Shown: positions 1 to 6,743, counted from the first letter of the stretch. The stretch is DNA of 6,840 nt from Chitinophagaceae bacterium (GCA_947461495.1 CANHLV010000099.1:1-6840), one strand, 5' to 3'. Numbers and translations are program-made. The notes: a model not told the origin generated them from the sequence alone.

Positions 1-204
1 TGTTCATTTATGCCTTCAGTAAATATATCAGGTGAAGTGAAATTAGGAGAGGCTGTTTATGTTGGAACCGGAGCAAAAATTATAAACCAGCTAGAAATAG
101 GTGATGAAACAATAGTTGGAGCAGGTGCTGTCGTGTCTAAATCCTTACCTCCCAGATGTACCGCTGTTGGTATACCAGCCAAGCCGATTAAGTTTCATGG
201 GTAG
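1..204 (+). CDS. pglD: Sugar O/N-acetyltransferase, PglD-like, left-handed beta-helix (3' fragment)
   Basis: The gene is open from the window edge to a TAG at 202-204, so only the last 67 residues are visible and the true start lies upstream. The fragment is made of hexapeptide-repeat turns (for example VKLGEAVYVGTGAKI and LEIGDETIVGAGAVV). It ends with the signature AVGIPAKPIK, typical of the C-terminus of trimeric left-handed beta-helix acetyltransferases of the PglD/NeuD/WeeI type. In that family an acetyl group passes from acetyl-CoA to the amine of a UDP-4-amino-sugar in the cytoplasm, with the CoA site formed between helices of the trimer. The assignment as PglD rather than another hexapeptide transferase rests on the next two genes being the aminotransferase and dehydratase of the same pathway. 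The N-terminal nucleotide-sugar-binding domain, which would settle substrate, is outside the window. An internal ATG at 10 is not the real start. The family is confident; the substrate is inferred. Confidence 0.82.
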   Translation, partial: CSFMPSVNISGEVKLGEAVYVGTGAKIINQLEIGDETIVGAGAVVSKSLPPRCTAVGIPAKPIKFHG

Positions 205-206
205 GC

Positions 207-287
207 GGCTGGATAGGCTGGATAGGTTGGATAAGATAGATAAGCTGGATAAGCTGGATAAGCTGGATAGGCTGGATAGGCTCGATA
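207..287 (+). repeat. 9-bp tandem repeat, consensus GGATARGCT
   Basis: Eight complete 9-bp units run from 211 to 282 (starting at 211, 220, 229, 238, 247, 256, 265 and 274), with partial units at 207-210 and 283-287. Four units are GGATAGGCT or one change from it, and the central units favour GGATAAGCT. The array starts only a few bases after the acetyltransferase stop. One frame stays open across it: an ATG at 197-199, overlapping that stop in another frame, would give a 40-residue peptide ending at 319 that is mostly LDR/LDK triplets. A 9-bp unit keeps the frame when copies are gained or lost, but I see no other support for translation, so I annotate this as a DNA repeat. The units contain AGCT palindromes but no long stem. 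Confidence 0.93.
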
Positions 288-492
288 TTATAAAAAGCAA
301 TATTTACAAAAACTGCTAAAAGTCATATTTTTTTTAATGTTTGGCATTGTTTACTGAACAATTCTATGTCTACGAGTTAATAAAATAATAATCTTCAAAA
401 TTCCAATAAATACAGTAATTTAGCTAAAATTTTAACATTTTCGTTTTTTGTATGTTATTATAAACGTACAGAAAGTCTAAAAATATTATCTG
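288..492. other. AT-rich intergenic spacer before the aminotransferase gene
   Basis: This very AT-rich stretch has no convincing open frame, RNA gene or strong hairpin. A T8 run at 328-335 has no good stem in front of it. I looked for the Bacteroidota promoter pattern (TTG or TTTG near -33, TAnnTTTG near -7). TTTG occurs at 340-343 and 447-450, but neither has a matching -7 element at the usual distance. The length suggests the downstream gene may have its own promoter, but I cannot locate one. Confidence 0.5.
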
Positions 493-1638
493 TTGAGTAG
501 AATTTGGTTATCATCACCTCATATGGGTGAAAATGAGCAGCATTATGTAAATGAGGCGTTCAAAACAAATTGGGTGGCTCCTTTGGGTCCTAATGTGGAT
601 TTTTTCGAACAGCAACTAAAAGATCACTTAACAGTACAAGGTGTAGTTTCACTGAATTCGGGAACAGCCGCTTTGCATCTTGCTTTGATTGCATTAGGAG
701 TAAAGCAAGATGATATAGTTCTTTGTCAGAGTTTCACATTTGCTGCATCTGCATTTCCTATAGTTTATTGTGGAGCTAAGCCAATATTTATTGATAGTGA
801 GAGAGAAACATGGAATATAGATCCCGGATTATTGGAAGAAGCGATTACTAAAAATATCGCGTCAGGTAAAAAACCTGCGGCAATTATTATCGTTCATTTG
901 TATGGGATGCCTGCCAAATTAAACGAAATAAATGCTATTGCTGAAAAGTATCAAATACCCGTCATTGAAGATGCCGCTGAAGCATTGGGCAGCACATATT
1001 ATGATAAACCTTGTGGTAGTTTTGGAGATGCAGGGGTATTAAGTTTTAATGGAAATAAAATTATAACCACAAGTGGAGGTGGCGCATTAGCAAGCAATAA
1101 CGCTGATATAGTAAAAAAAATTAGACATTTATCAGCACAAGCTAAAGAGCCGGTTCCTTTTTATTTTCACAAAGAGATTGGCTATAATTATCGAATGAGT
1201 AACATTTGTGCTGGGATTGGAAGGGGACAAATGGAAGAGCTACCCAACAGGATTGAAAGAAGACGCGCAATTTATGACGTATATAAAAATGAGCTCGCAG
1301 AGCTAGAAGGTATTGAGTTTTTGGATGAACCGATTGGATGTAAATCAAACAGATGGCTTACAACAATTATTTTTTCTAAAAGGACATACCAAACGGGTAC
1401 AAATGAACGACTGCGACAACATTTGGAATTATCTGATATCGAATCACGTTCATTGTGGAAGCCATTACACCAACAACCGGTTTTTGAAAAAAACGAATCA
1501 TATTGTAACGGCATTTCTGATGAATTATTTGAAACAGGACTCTGTCTACCAAGCGGCTCAAATTTATCAGATGAAAACTTGAATTTTGTTATCGCTGAAA
1601 TCAAAAGTTTTTTTAAAAATGAAAATGCTAAAAAATAA
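493..1638 (+). CDS. pglE: DegT/DnrJ/EryC1/StrS-family PLP aminotransferase (UDP-4-keto sugar aminotransferase, PglE-like)
   Basis: This is a full-length 381-residue sugar aminotransferase. Family marks in order are the N-terminal LSSPHMGENE (6-15), the phosphate-binding SGTAALHLAL (56-65), VIEDAAEALGS (157-167) with Asp160 placed to contact the PLP ring nitrogen, SFNGNKIITTSGGG (184-197) with Lys189 as the likely Schiff-base lysine, and YNYRMSNICAGIGRGQ (231-246). In the pathway it would move an amino group, usually from glutamate, to C4 of the UDP-4-keto-6-deoxy-GlcNAc made by the next gene's product. The start is a TTG at 493. An in-frame stop at 478-480 leaves no room upstream for ATG or GTG, and the next ATG (523) would cut off the conserved N-terminal motif. 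The 3' end overlaps the dehydratase gene by about 20 bases, which suggests translational coupling. The family is near certain. The exact sugar is inferred, and PorR/WbpE-type paralogues acting on 3-keto sugars look similar. Confidence 0.92.
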   Translation: MSRIWLSSPHMGENEQHYVNEAFKTNWVAPLGPNVDFFEQQLKDHLTVQGVVSLNSGTAALHLALIALGVKQDDIVLCQSFTFAASAFPIVYCGAKPIFIDSERETWNIDPGLLEEAITKNIASGKKPAAIIIVHLYGMPAKLNEINAIAEKYQIPVIEDAAEALGSTYYDKPCGSFGDAGVLSFNGNKIITTSGGGALASNNADIVKKIRHLSAQAKEPVPFYFHKEIGYNYRMSNICAGIGRGQMEELPNRIERRRAIYDVYKNELAELEGIEFLDEPIGCKSNRWLTTIIFSKRTYQTGTNERLRQHLELSDIESRSLWKPLHQQPVFEKNESYCNGISDELFETGLCLPSGSNLSDENLNFVIAEIKSFFKNENAKK

Positions 1639-3535
1639 ATCTTTAAGACCATCACAGTTTGTTTTAACTGGTGATCAGTTATTGATTATTTTTGGCTTAC
1701 TTTCTGCACTTTTTGCCAATTATAGGTTATTGTCTATTACTTTTTTTCCGTTACACACTATTTTTTATCGAATTACAGTTCATCTTTTTTTAGCTGTTGC
1801 TGCTTGGATAATTTTTGGAATAAACCATAAGGTAATCAGATACTTTAGCAGTAAGGATTATCTCAATCTGATTTTTATTTTAGCACTTATTCATTTTTTC
1901 AGCGCCATGTCCGGTACTTTATTTCCGGAAAAACATCATTTAAAGCCTGAAATTTTTCTAATCAGTTTTTTCATAACATCAATTTACATCATCGGTAGCC
2001 GCTTCATCATAAGTTATCTTTATTTCTACTACAATAAGTCAAAAAAAGTAGCCAATCAGAAAAAACTGATGATTTATGGAGCTGGTGAATTGGGTGTCTT
2101 TTTGAAAAAATCTATCAGCACACAATATCAGGATGAGTATAAACTTGTTGCCTTTTTGGATGACGATAAAAAGAAAATTGGACGTTTTATTGGAGGCGTT
2201 AAAGTAATTGATGCATCAAATTGCCTAAAAGAAGAAATCATCAAGAATGCTGTTACTGATATTATAATTGCAAACAAAACCATTACTCCGGCCAGAAAAG
2301 CTAAATTTTTAGAAGAGACACTTCCTTTTAATGTAAAAATCAAAGAAATATCATCAATACAATCGATGATAAATGCTGATTTTAATCTTGATAAGTTGTC
2401 TTCAATTGATATTAATGATTTGATGAACAGAAAGCCAATTCAATTGTACGATGAGCATGTAGCAGAAAATCTCAAAGATAAAGTGGTTATGGTAACGGGG
2501 GCAGCAGGTTCAATAGGCAGTGAAATAGTGCGTAAACTTTCTGAACACGACGCAACCATCATAATTTGTGTTGATTTTTCAGAAAGTGCATTATACGATT
2601 TGGAACAGGAATTAAAAAGAAAATATCCCGGGGTACAATACAGATTTGTACTTACAGATATTCGAAATGAGCAATTGATGGAAAAACTCTTTATAGAGAA
2701 CGCACCAAATTTCATTTACCACGCCGCTGCGTACAAGCATGTTCCGTTGATGGAACAATTTCCATGGGAAGCCATACAAACCAATATATTCGGCACTTTA
2801 AGTATAGTAAAACAAGCTATAAAATACAAAGCAGAAAAATTTGTTTTTATCTCTTCTGATAAAGCTGTGAATCCTACCAGCGTGATGGGTGCTACAAAAA
2901 GACTTGCAGAAATAATTGTACAGGCTTATGCTTCTTCAAAAAATACAACTTGTTTTGTAGTTACAAGATTTGGAAATGTTTTGGGTTCAAATGGCTCTGT
3001 GGTTCCATTATTTAAAAGACAAATTCAATCCGGTGGTCCAGTTACGGTAACGCATCCGGAAATGATAAGATATTTCATGACCATCGCAGAGGCCTGTCAA
3101 TTGGTGCTAGAAGCATCAGTAATGGCGGATGGGGGAGAAATTTTTGTTTTTGATATGGGTGAACCGATAAAAATCGTAGATTTGGCCAAAAATATGATAC
3201 GTTTGGCAGGGTATACGCCAGATGTAGATATCAAAATTGAATTCGTTGGCCAAAGACCTGGTGAGAAATTATACGAAGAAGTGTTTTCCAAAAATGAAAA
3301 AATGAAGGAAACACATCACGAAAAAATAATGATCAGTAAAGAAATCAAAGTACCTTTGGTAGAAGCAGAAAATATTGTTGAAAAATTGATGTCTCTGGAA
3401 GGATTTTACGAACCAGAATTATTCAGAATTGTGATTAAGGACTTACTTCCTGAATATCAGGTTACAGAAGGGAATAATAAAGTTGTAAAATTATCTGGAG
3501 CAAAAAAGACAAATCAATATAAGTTTCAAAATTAA
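1619..3535 (+). CDS. pglF: Membrane-bound nucleotide-sugar 4,6-dehydratase, PglF/WbpM/CapD-like
   Basis: The product is 638 residues, normal for the large membrane-bound class. The N-terminal third has four hydrophobic segments (about 20-38, 51-68, 81-98 and 111-138). A first Rossmann domain follows with YGAGELG at 153-159, and then the catalytic extended-SDR domain with TGAAGSIGSE at 293-302. Further marks are HAAAYKHVPLME (368-379), SSDKAVNPT (412-420) and MGATKR (423-428). Met423 and Lys427 match the atypical Ser-Met-Lys triad of WbpM/PglF enzymes, where Met replaces the usual Tyr. The enzyme uses bound NAD to convert UDP-GlcNAc to the UDP-4-keto-6-deoxy sugar at the inner membrane. I chose the ATG at 1619; an ATG at 1625 is almost equally good. 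The frame can be extended to a TTG at 1586, but that lies deep inside the aminotransferase gene and adds nothing conserved. Whether the product goes to bacillosamine or to QuiNAc-type sugars is not visible here, but the PglD and PglE neighbours favour bacillosamine. Confidence 0.95.
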   Translation: MKMLKNKSLRPSQFVLTGDQLLIIFGLLSALFANYRLLSITFFPLHTIFYRITVHLFLAVAAWIIFGINHKVIRYFSSKDYLNLIFILALIHFFSAMSGTLFPEKHHLKPEIFLISFFITSIYIIGSRFIISYLYFYYNKSKKVANQKKLMIYGAGELGVFLKKSISTQYQDEYKLVAFLDDDKKKIGRFIGGVKVIDASNCLKEEIIKNAVTDIIIANKTITPARKAKFLEETLPFNVKIKEISSIQSMINADFNLDKLSSIDINDLMNRKPIQLYDEHVAENLKDKVVMVTGAAGSIGSEIVRKLSEHDATIIICVDFSESALYDLEQELKRKYPGVQYRFVLTDIRNEQLMEKLFIENAPNFIYHAAAYKHVPLMEQFPWEAIQTNIFGTLSIVKQAIKYKAEKFVFISSDKAVNPTSVMGATKRLAEIIVQAYASSKNTTCFVVTRFGNVLGSNGSVVPLFKRQIQSGGPVTVTHPEMIRYFMTIAEACQLVLEASVMADGGEIFVFDMGEPIKIVDLAKNMIRLAGYTPDVDIKIEFVGQRPGEKLYEEVFSKNEKMKETHHEKIMISKEIKVPLVEAENIVEKLMSLEGFYEPELFRIVIKDLLPEYQVTEGNNKVVKLSGAKKTNQYKFQN

Positions 3536-3561
3536 TTATCAAGTTGACTAAATTAAATTTT

Positions 3562-4701
3562 ATGAAAAGTCAGAAATTTCTGATCGTTTTAATGTTGTTT
3601 TTTACAGTAAACAGTTTTGCACAAAATGCAAGATTTTCGCAGATTGGTACTGCAGCTATTCAGTTTAATCCAAGTCTGACAGGCCGTTTTGACGGAAAAA
3701 TCAGATTGTCCGCTTTGTCTAGCTGGCAAGAAACCAATGCGGCAAGTATGGAGCATCAGAATGTAAGTTTGGATGCTAAATTTGGCAAATACAAAAGTAG
3801 CGGTGATGATGAATCTACTACAGCCGTGTCTGCATCTTCTGCTTCCTCTCAAAAAGAAGGAAAGGATGAAGTGTATAAAAAATCAAGAGTATATGGTTAT
3901 TGGGGCGCAGGTTTAAATTATTATCATTATGGAAATAGTAAAAGTCCACTTGATGCCAAATTCTTTTCTGCTTCAATTGCTCGTCATTTTTACAACAAAA
4001 GCAATAAGATGTTTGGGTTCGGCATCCAGGCAACTTATGCTGAAGGTAAATTAGATGAAACCAAAGGTAGTGAGTACGACAGAGAGATTTCCGGCGGGGG
4101 GTTCAGATATCCCTTTACTTATGCTGTTGATCCTCAAAAAGGTTCAAATAATTATATAGATTTCAATGGCGGAGGCTATTACGGCATGGTCACAGATGCT
4201 GTAATGTTTGAAATTGGCGGCGCTATGCATCATCTTGCTTATCCAAAAAATGATCCTCGTGGAAATGTAGACAATGAATCGAAATTACGTCATAGAGTAA
4301 CTGCCCATTCTATACTTCGTTTGCGCTTAAATAAAAACTGGGGCATAGTTCAAAAGAATATGTACTGGCAAGAGGGTATGTACTATAGAAGTACCAAACT
4401 AAATGGCGATAGTGCACAAATTGTCGCATTTTGGTCTGGTATGGAATTCTACAAAGTCAACCCAGTTGGAAAAATCAATGTGAATTATGGTATCTACACA
4501 AGAAATTTTCAGACAATTATGCCTTATTTAAACATCAATTTGGGTAAAATAGCTAATCTGAGATATTCTTACGAGATGCCGATTAATTCAAAGAAATATA
4601 CAGCTTATACAGCAAAGCGTAATGAAGTAGCGTTGATCTTTACCTACAAACGCTATACGAGTCCTGGAACAAGATTTTATAAAAAAGTCAATTTCTGGTA
4701 A
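3562..4701 (+). CDS. PorP/SprF-family type IX secretion outer-membrane protein
   Basis: This is a 379-residue predicted outer-membrane beta-barrel. Residues 1-21 form a signal peptide with cleavage around SFAQ-NA. The mature N-terminus ARFSQIGTAAIQFNPSLTG matches the family hallmark (xxFSQ...NPSLTG), followed by alternating aromatic/polar strands and a C-terminal aromatic residue (KKVNFW), as in barrel proteins. In characterised Bacteroidota such as Porphyromonas and Flavobacterium, PorP/SprF proteins sit in the outer membrane and help type IX cargo or gliding adhesins reach the surface. Genomes often carry several paralogues, so I give no symbol. Residues about 77-107 are an acidic, Ser-rich stretch that looks like a flexible loop. 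An in-frame TTG at 3544 is possible, but the ATG at 3562 begins exactly at the signal peptide. The gene starts 26 bases after the dehydratase stop, so read-through transcription from the glycan genes is likely. The PD40/OmpA gene downstream is its usual type of partner. Confidence 0.88.
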   Translation: MKSQKFLIVLMLFFTVNSFAQNARFSQIGTAAIQFNPSLTGRFDGKIRLSALSSWQETNAASMEHQNVSLDAKFGKYKSSGDDESTTAVSASSASSQKEGKDEVYKKSRVYGYWGAGLNYYHYGNSKSPLDAKFFSASIARHFYNKSNKMFGFGIQATYAEGKLDETKGSEYDREISGGGFRYPFTYAVDPQKGSNNYIDFNGGGYYGMVTDAVMFEIGGAMHHLAYPKNDPRGNVDNESKLRHRVTAHSILRLRLNKNWGIVQKNMYWQEGMYYRSTKLNGDSAQIVAFWSGMEFYKVNPVGKINVNYGIYTRNFQTIMPYLNINLGKIANLRYSYEMPINSKKYTAYTAKRNEVALIFTYKRYTSPGTRFYKKVNFW

Positions 4702-4715
4702 TGGGTGCTATGATT

Positions 4716-4743
4716 TGTAAATGAAAAATAGTTGTCATTTACA
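4716..4743 (+). terminator. Possible weak terminator hairpin after the PorP-like gene
   Basis: A perfect 9-bp inverted repeat, TGTAAATGA (4716-4724) and TCATTTACA (4735-4743), surrounds a 10-base loop and is followed by TTTTATTATTTAT. It lies 14 bases after the stop codon, as expected for an intrinsic terminator. The stem is AT-rich, so termination may be partial. I found no clean promoter match between here and the next gene at 4872, so the two genes may still share a transcript. Confidence 0.5.
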
Positions 4744-4871
4744 TTTTATTATTTATGAAACACCTTTAAAAATTGTACTATGCTATTTAGGGTTGATTAA
4801 CACTTATAGCAAGCAACAGTGATGAATAATAGACAATCATACTTGAATAATAGTTTTAAAAAAGAATCCAA

Positions 4872-6494
4872 ATGAAAAAATTATTGATCCTTACTTTAGC
4901 GTCAATCAGTTCAATGAATGTGTTTGCACAGCCTGCTTATGAAAATCTTGGAGCAAAAGTAAATTCTCCATATTCGGAAATCAGACCAACCATTTCTGCA
5001 GATGGAAAATATCTGTATTTTGTTGTGGAAGGTAATCCCAAAAACACAGCATACAAAACTGATAAACTGGCTCAGGATATTTGGTATACTGAACTTGATG
5101 AAACTGGTAACTGGAGTCAGGCCCAACAAGCAGGGGCTCCTGTTAACACCAACAAAGACAACGCAATATTTTGGGTGTCACCTGATGGGAATAGAATTTT
5201 AATAAGGGGCGCTTTTGATAATGGAAAATATGTTGGAAGAGGGTTTTCGTTTTGCAATAAAACTGAATTCGGGTGGTCTAATCCTCAGCAACTCAAAATC
5301 TCAGGGTTTAAAAGGATGGCAGTAGATGCTTACATAGGTGCTTCAATGGCTAATGATGGAAAAACGCTTTTTCTTTATTTTTCTGAGGAAAAAAATAGTT
5401 TTCTCAATGATCTATATGTTTCTAAATTGAATGAAGATACAGAAACTTGGAGCAGCCCTGTTAAATTAGGTAACAACATCAGCATGGATGACTATGATGA
5501 AATCAGTCCTTTTTTGTCTTCTGATATGACTACTTTGTATTTTTCAAGCAATCGCCCCGGTGGTAAAGGTGATTATGATATTTGGATGACCAAACGCCTA
5601 GATGATAACTGGAAAACCTGGAGTGAGCCCGTAAATATGGGTGACTCTGTAAATTCTATGGGTTGGGATGCTTATTTTTCTGTAGATGCAAGAGGAGAAT
5701 ATGGTTATTTGTCTACAACAACTAAATCAACCGGAGGAACAGACCTAGTGAAAATTAAATTGGGAGAGAATCAAAAACCAAAAAATGTAGCCATGATATA
5801 CGGGAAAGTATATAATGGTAAAACGAAAGAGCCAATGGATGCTAAATTGTTTTATGATTTAGTTCCTGGTGAAACAAGTGAAGGTAACGCTATCGCAACA
5901 CCAGACGGAAAGTACAAGGTTACACTTCCTTATGGTAAAAAATATTCAATAAGAGCATCAGCTGATAAGTTTTTCTCAGTTATAGATACATTGGATTTGA
6001 CAGCAGCTGATAGTTATAAAGAATTACATAGAGATCTTTATTTGTATCCTGTGATAGACGACAATAATGAGTCAAAGGATTCTGCTTACAATGAAGTTAG
6101 AAGTGATTTAGACGATGTGATAAACACAAACATTGACAATTTAAAAGTTGGACAAATTCTAACCAGTAAAAACATTCTGTTTGATTTCAACAAATCGATA
6201 CTTAGAGCAGATTCATACGAAGAATTGGAAAAAGTTGCCAAAATAATGAAAGCCAATCCAAACTTAGTAATTGAGGTTTCTGCACACACTGATGCTGTTG
6301 GCAGTTATAGTCAAAATTTGGCTTTATCTGAAGACCGTGCATATGCTGCAAAACAATATTTAATTTCTAAAGGAATAAATGCTGAGAGATTGGTTTCAAA
6401 AGGCTATGGAGAAACAACTCCAGTTGCTTCAAATCAAACTGACGGCGGACGTCAATTGAACAGAAGGGTAGAATTTAGAATATTAAAGAAATAA
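4872..6494 (+). CDS. PD40 propeller / OmpA-domain envelope protein, PorE-like without TPR
   Basis: The product is 540 residues. Residues 1-20 (MKKLLILTLASISSMNVFAQ) form a signal peptide with no lipobox cysteine. Five PD40 (WD40-like) repeats follow at about 38-90, 98-143, 152-200, 209-258 and 266-297, seen as recurring S.DG..LYF, D.W and W..P patterns, for example TLYFSSNRPGGKGDYDIW. Residues 308-378 resemble a carboxypeptidase-regulatory-like domain (IYGKVYNGKTKEPMDA). Residues 434-538 are an OmpA C-terminal domain with ILFDFNKSILR, HTD (472-474) and NLALSEDRA. Asp474 and Arg489 are 15 residues apart, as for the diaminopimelate-contacting pair in OmpA proteins. The expected role is a periplasmic protein that grips peptidoglycan and contacts an outer-membrane partner, most likely the PorP-like protein encoded just upstream. 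Compared with PorE of Porphyromonas gingivalis it keeps the propeller, regulatory-like and OmpA parts but lacks the N-terminal TPR and lipoprotein anchor. An A-rich stretch precedes the ATG. The domain calls are strong; a type IX secretion role is inferred. Confidence 0.92.
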   Translation: MKKLLILTLASISSMNVFAQPAYENLGAKVNSPYSEIRPTISADGKYLYFVVEGNPKNTAYKTDKLAQDIWYTELDETGNWSQAQQAGAPVNTNKDNAIFWVSPDGNRILIRGAFDNGKYVGRGFSFCNKTEFGWSNPQQLKISGFKRMAVDAYIGASMANDGKTLFLYFSEEKNSFLNDLYVSKLNEDTETWSSPVKLGNNISMDDYDEISPFLSSDMTTLYFSSNRPGGKGDYDIWMTKRLDDNWKTWSEPVNMGDSVNSMGWDAYFSVDARGEYGYLSTTTKSTGGTDLVKIKLGENQKPKNVAMIYGKVYNGKTKEPMDAKLFYDLVPGETSEGNAIATPDGKYKVTLPYGKKYSIRASADKFFSVIDTLDLTAADSYKELHRDLYLYPVIDDNNESKDSAYNEVRSDLDDVINTNIDNLKVGQILTSKNILFDFNKSILRADSYEELEKVAKIMKANPNLVIEVSAHTDAVGSYSQNLALSEDRAYAAKQYLISKGINAERLVSKGYGETTPVASNQTDGGRQLNRRVEFRILKK

Positions 6495-6507
6495 TGGAAT
6501 TTACTTA

Positions 6508-6554
6508 CAAACAAAAAGGGCTAATTCGATTTTTGAATTAGCCCTTTTTGTTTG
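6508..6554. terminator. Strong intrinsic, probably bidirectional, terminator
   Basis: A perfect 20-bp inverted repeat has arms at 6508-6527 and 6535-6554 and a 7-base loop. It begins 13 bases after the PD40/OmpA stop. The core is GGGCTAATTC paired with GAATTAGCCC. The left arm carries an A5 run and the right arm a T5 run, so the hairpin has the U-tract form on either strand. It should stop the + strand transcript and could also stop any transcript from the right. Confidence 0.95.
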
Positions 6555-6556
6555 AC

Positions 6557-6743
6557 GTTTTAATCCAGGTTTTGCAGTTGAAATTTATTACTAGAAAAAA
6601 ATGCTGCAAATTCAAGCGGCTACTTGATAATTTGATCTACAACATAATTCATTAAGCTTTCGTCCAAAATATTGGCTCAAACACTATCTTTATTGCCTTT
6701 TTTCCTTTCATCACGATTTCAACTACAAAATCCGGGTTTAAAC
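6557..6743. repeat. Diverged 28-bp inverted repeat pair, arms 6557-6584 and 6716-6743
   Basis: Reading 6557-6584 forward and 6716-6743 in reverse complement, 23 of 28 bases agree, including the shared run AGTTGAAAT. The arms are 131 bases apart, too far and too diverged for a simple terminator. Read in the same sense, the arms encode related peptides: NPGFAVEI on the + strand and NPDFVVEI on the - strand. The + strand copy runs into a TAG soon after. There is no visible target-site duplication at the outer ends. It may be two decayed copies of one coding fragment in opposite orientation, or a small element with terminal inverted repeats. Confidence 0.6.

Noticed and set aside
197..319. Small LDK/LDR peptide ORF as an annotated gene
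   Set aside because: It exists because the 9-bp repeat happens to be open in that frame. It has no visible ribosome binding site and overlaps the acetyltransferase stop, so I kept it as part of the repeat and as a finding only.
328..335. T8 run as the end of an intrinsic terminator after the acetyltransferase gene
   Set aside because: No stable stem precedes it; only short AT-rich pairings can be drawn.
1586..1618. TTG extension of the dehydratase start
   Set aside because: It adds 11 residues that are only the other-frame reading of the aminotransferase C-terminus. Two ATG codons at 1619 and 1625 are better starts.
1142..1655. Minus-strand open frames within the aminotransferase gene
   Set aside because: They are antisense shadows of a gene with strong family motifs; their translations show no domain-like features.
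3544..3561. TTG start for the PorP-like protein
   Set aside because: The extra residues precede a clean signal peptide beginning MKSQKFLIVL at the ATG at 3562.
4781..4811. Inverted repeat TGCTAT...ATAGCA upstream of the PD40/OmpA gene as an operator
   Set aside because: A 6-bp stem with a 19-base loop is expected by chance in AT-rich DNA.
4851..4858. TAGTTTTA as a -7 promoter element for the PD40/OmpA gene
   Set aside because: It matches TAnnTTTG at all but the last base, but no TTG/TTTG lies at the required distance upstream and it is very close to the ATG.
6620..6676. Second minus-strand frame reading ANILDESLMNYVVDQIIK after the short ORF
   Set aside because: Eighteen open codons bounded by stops carry no statistical weight. 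It might be a frameshifted continuation of a decayed gene, but nothing else supports that.
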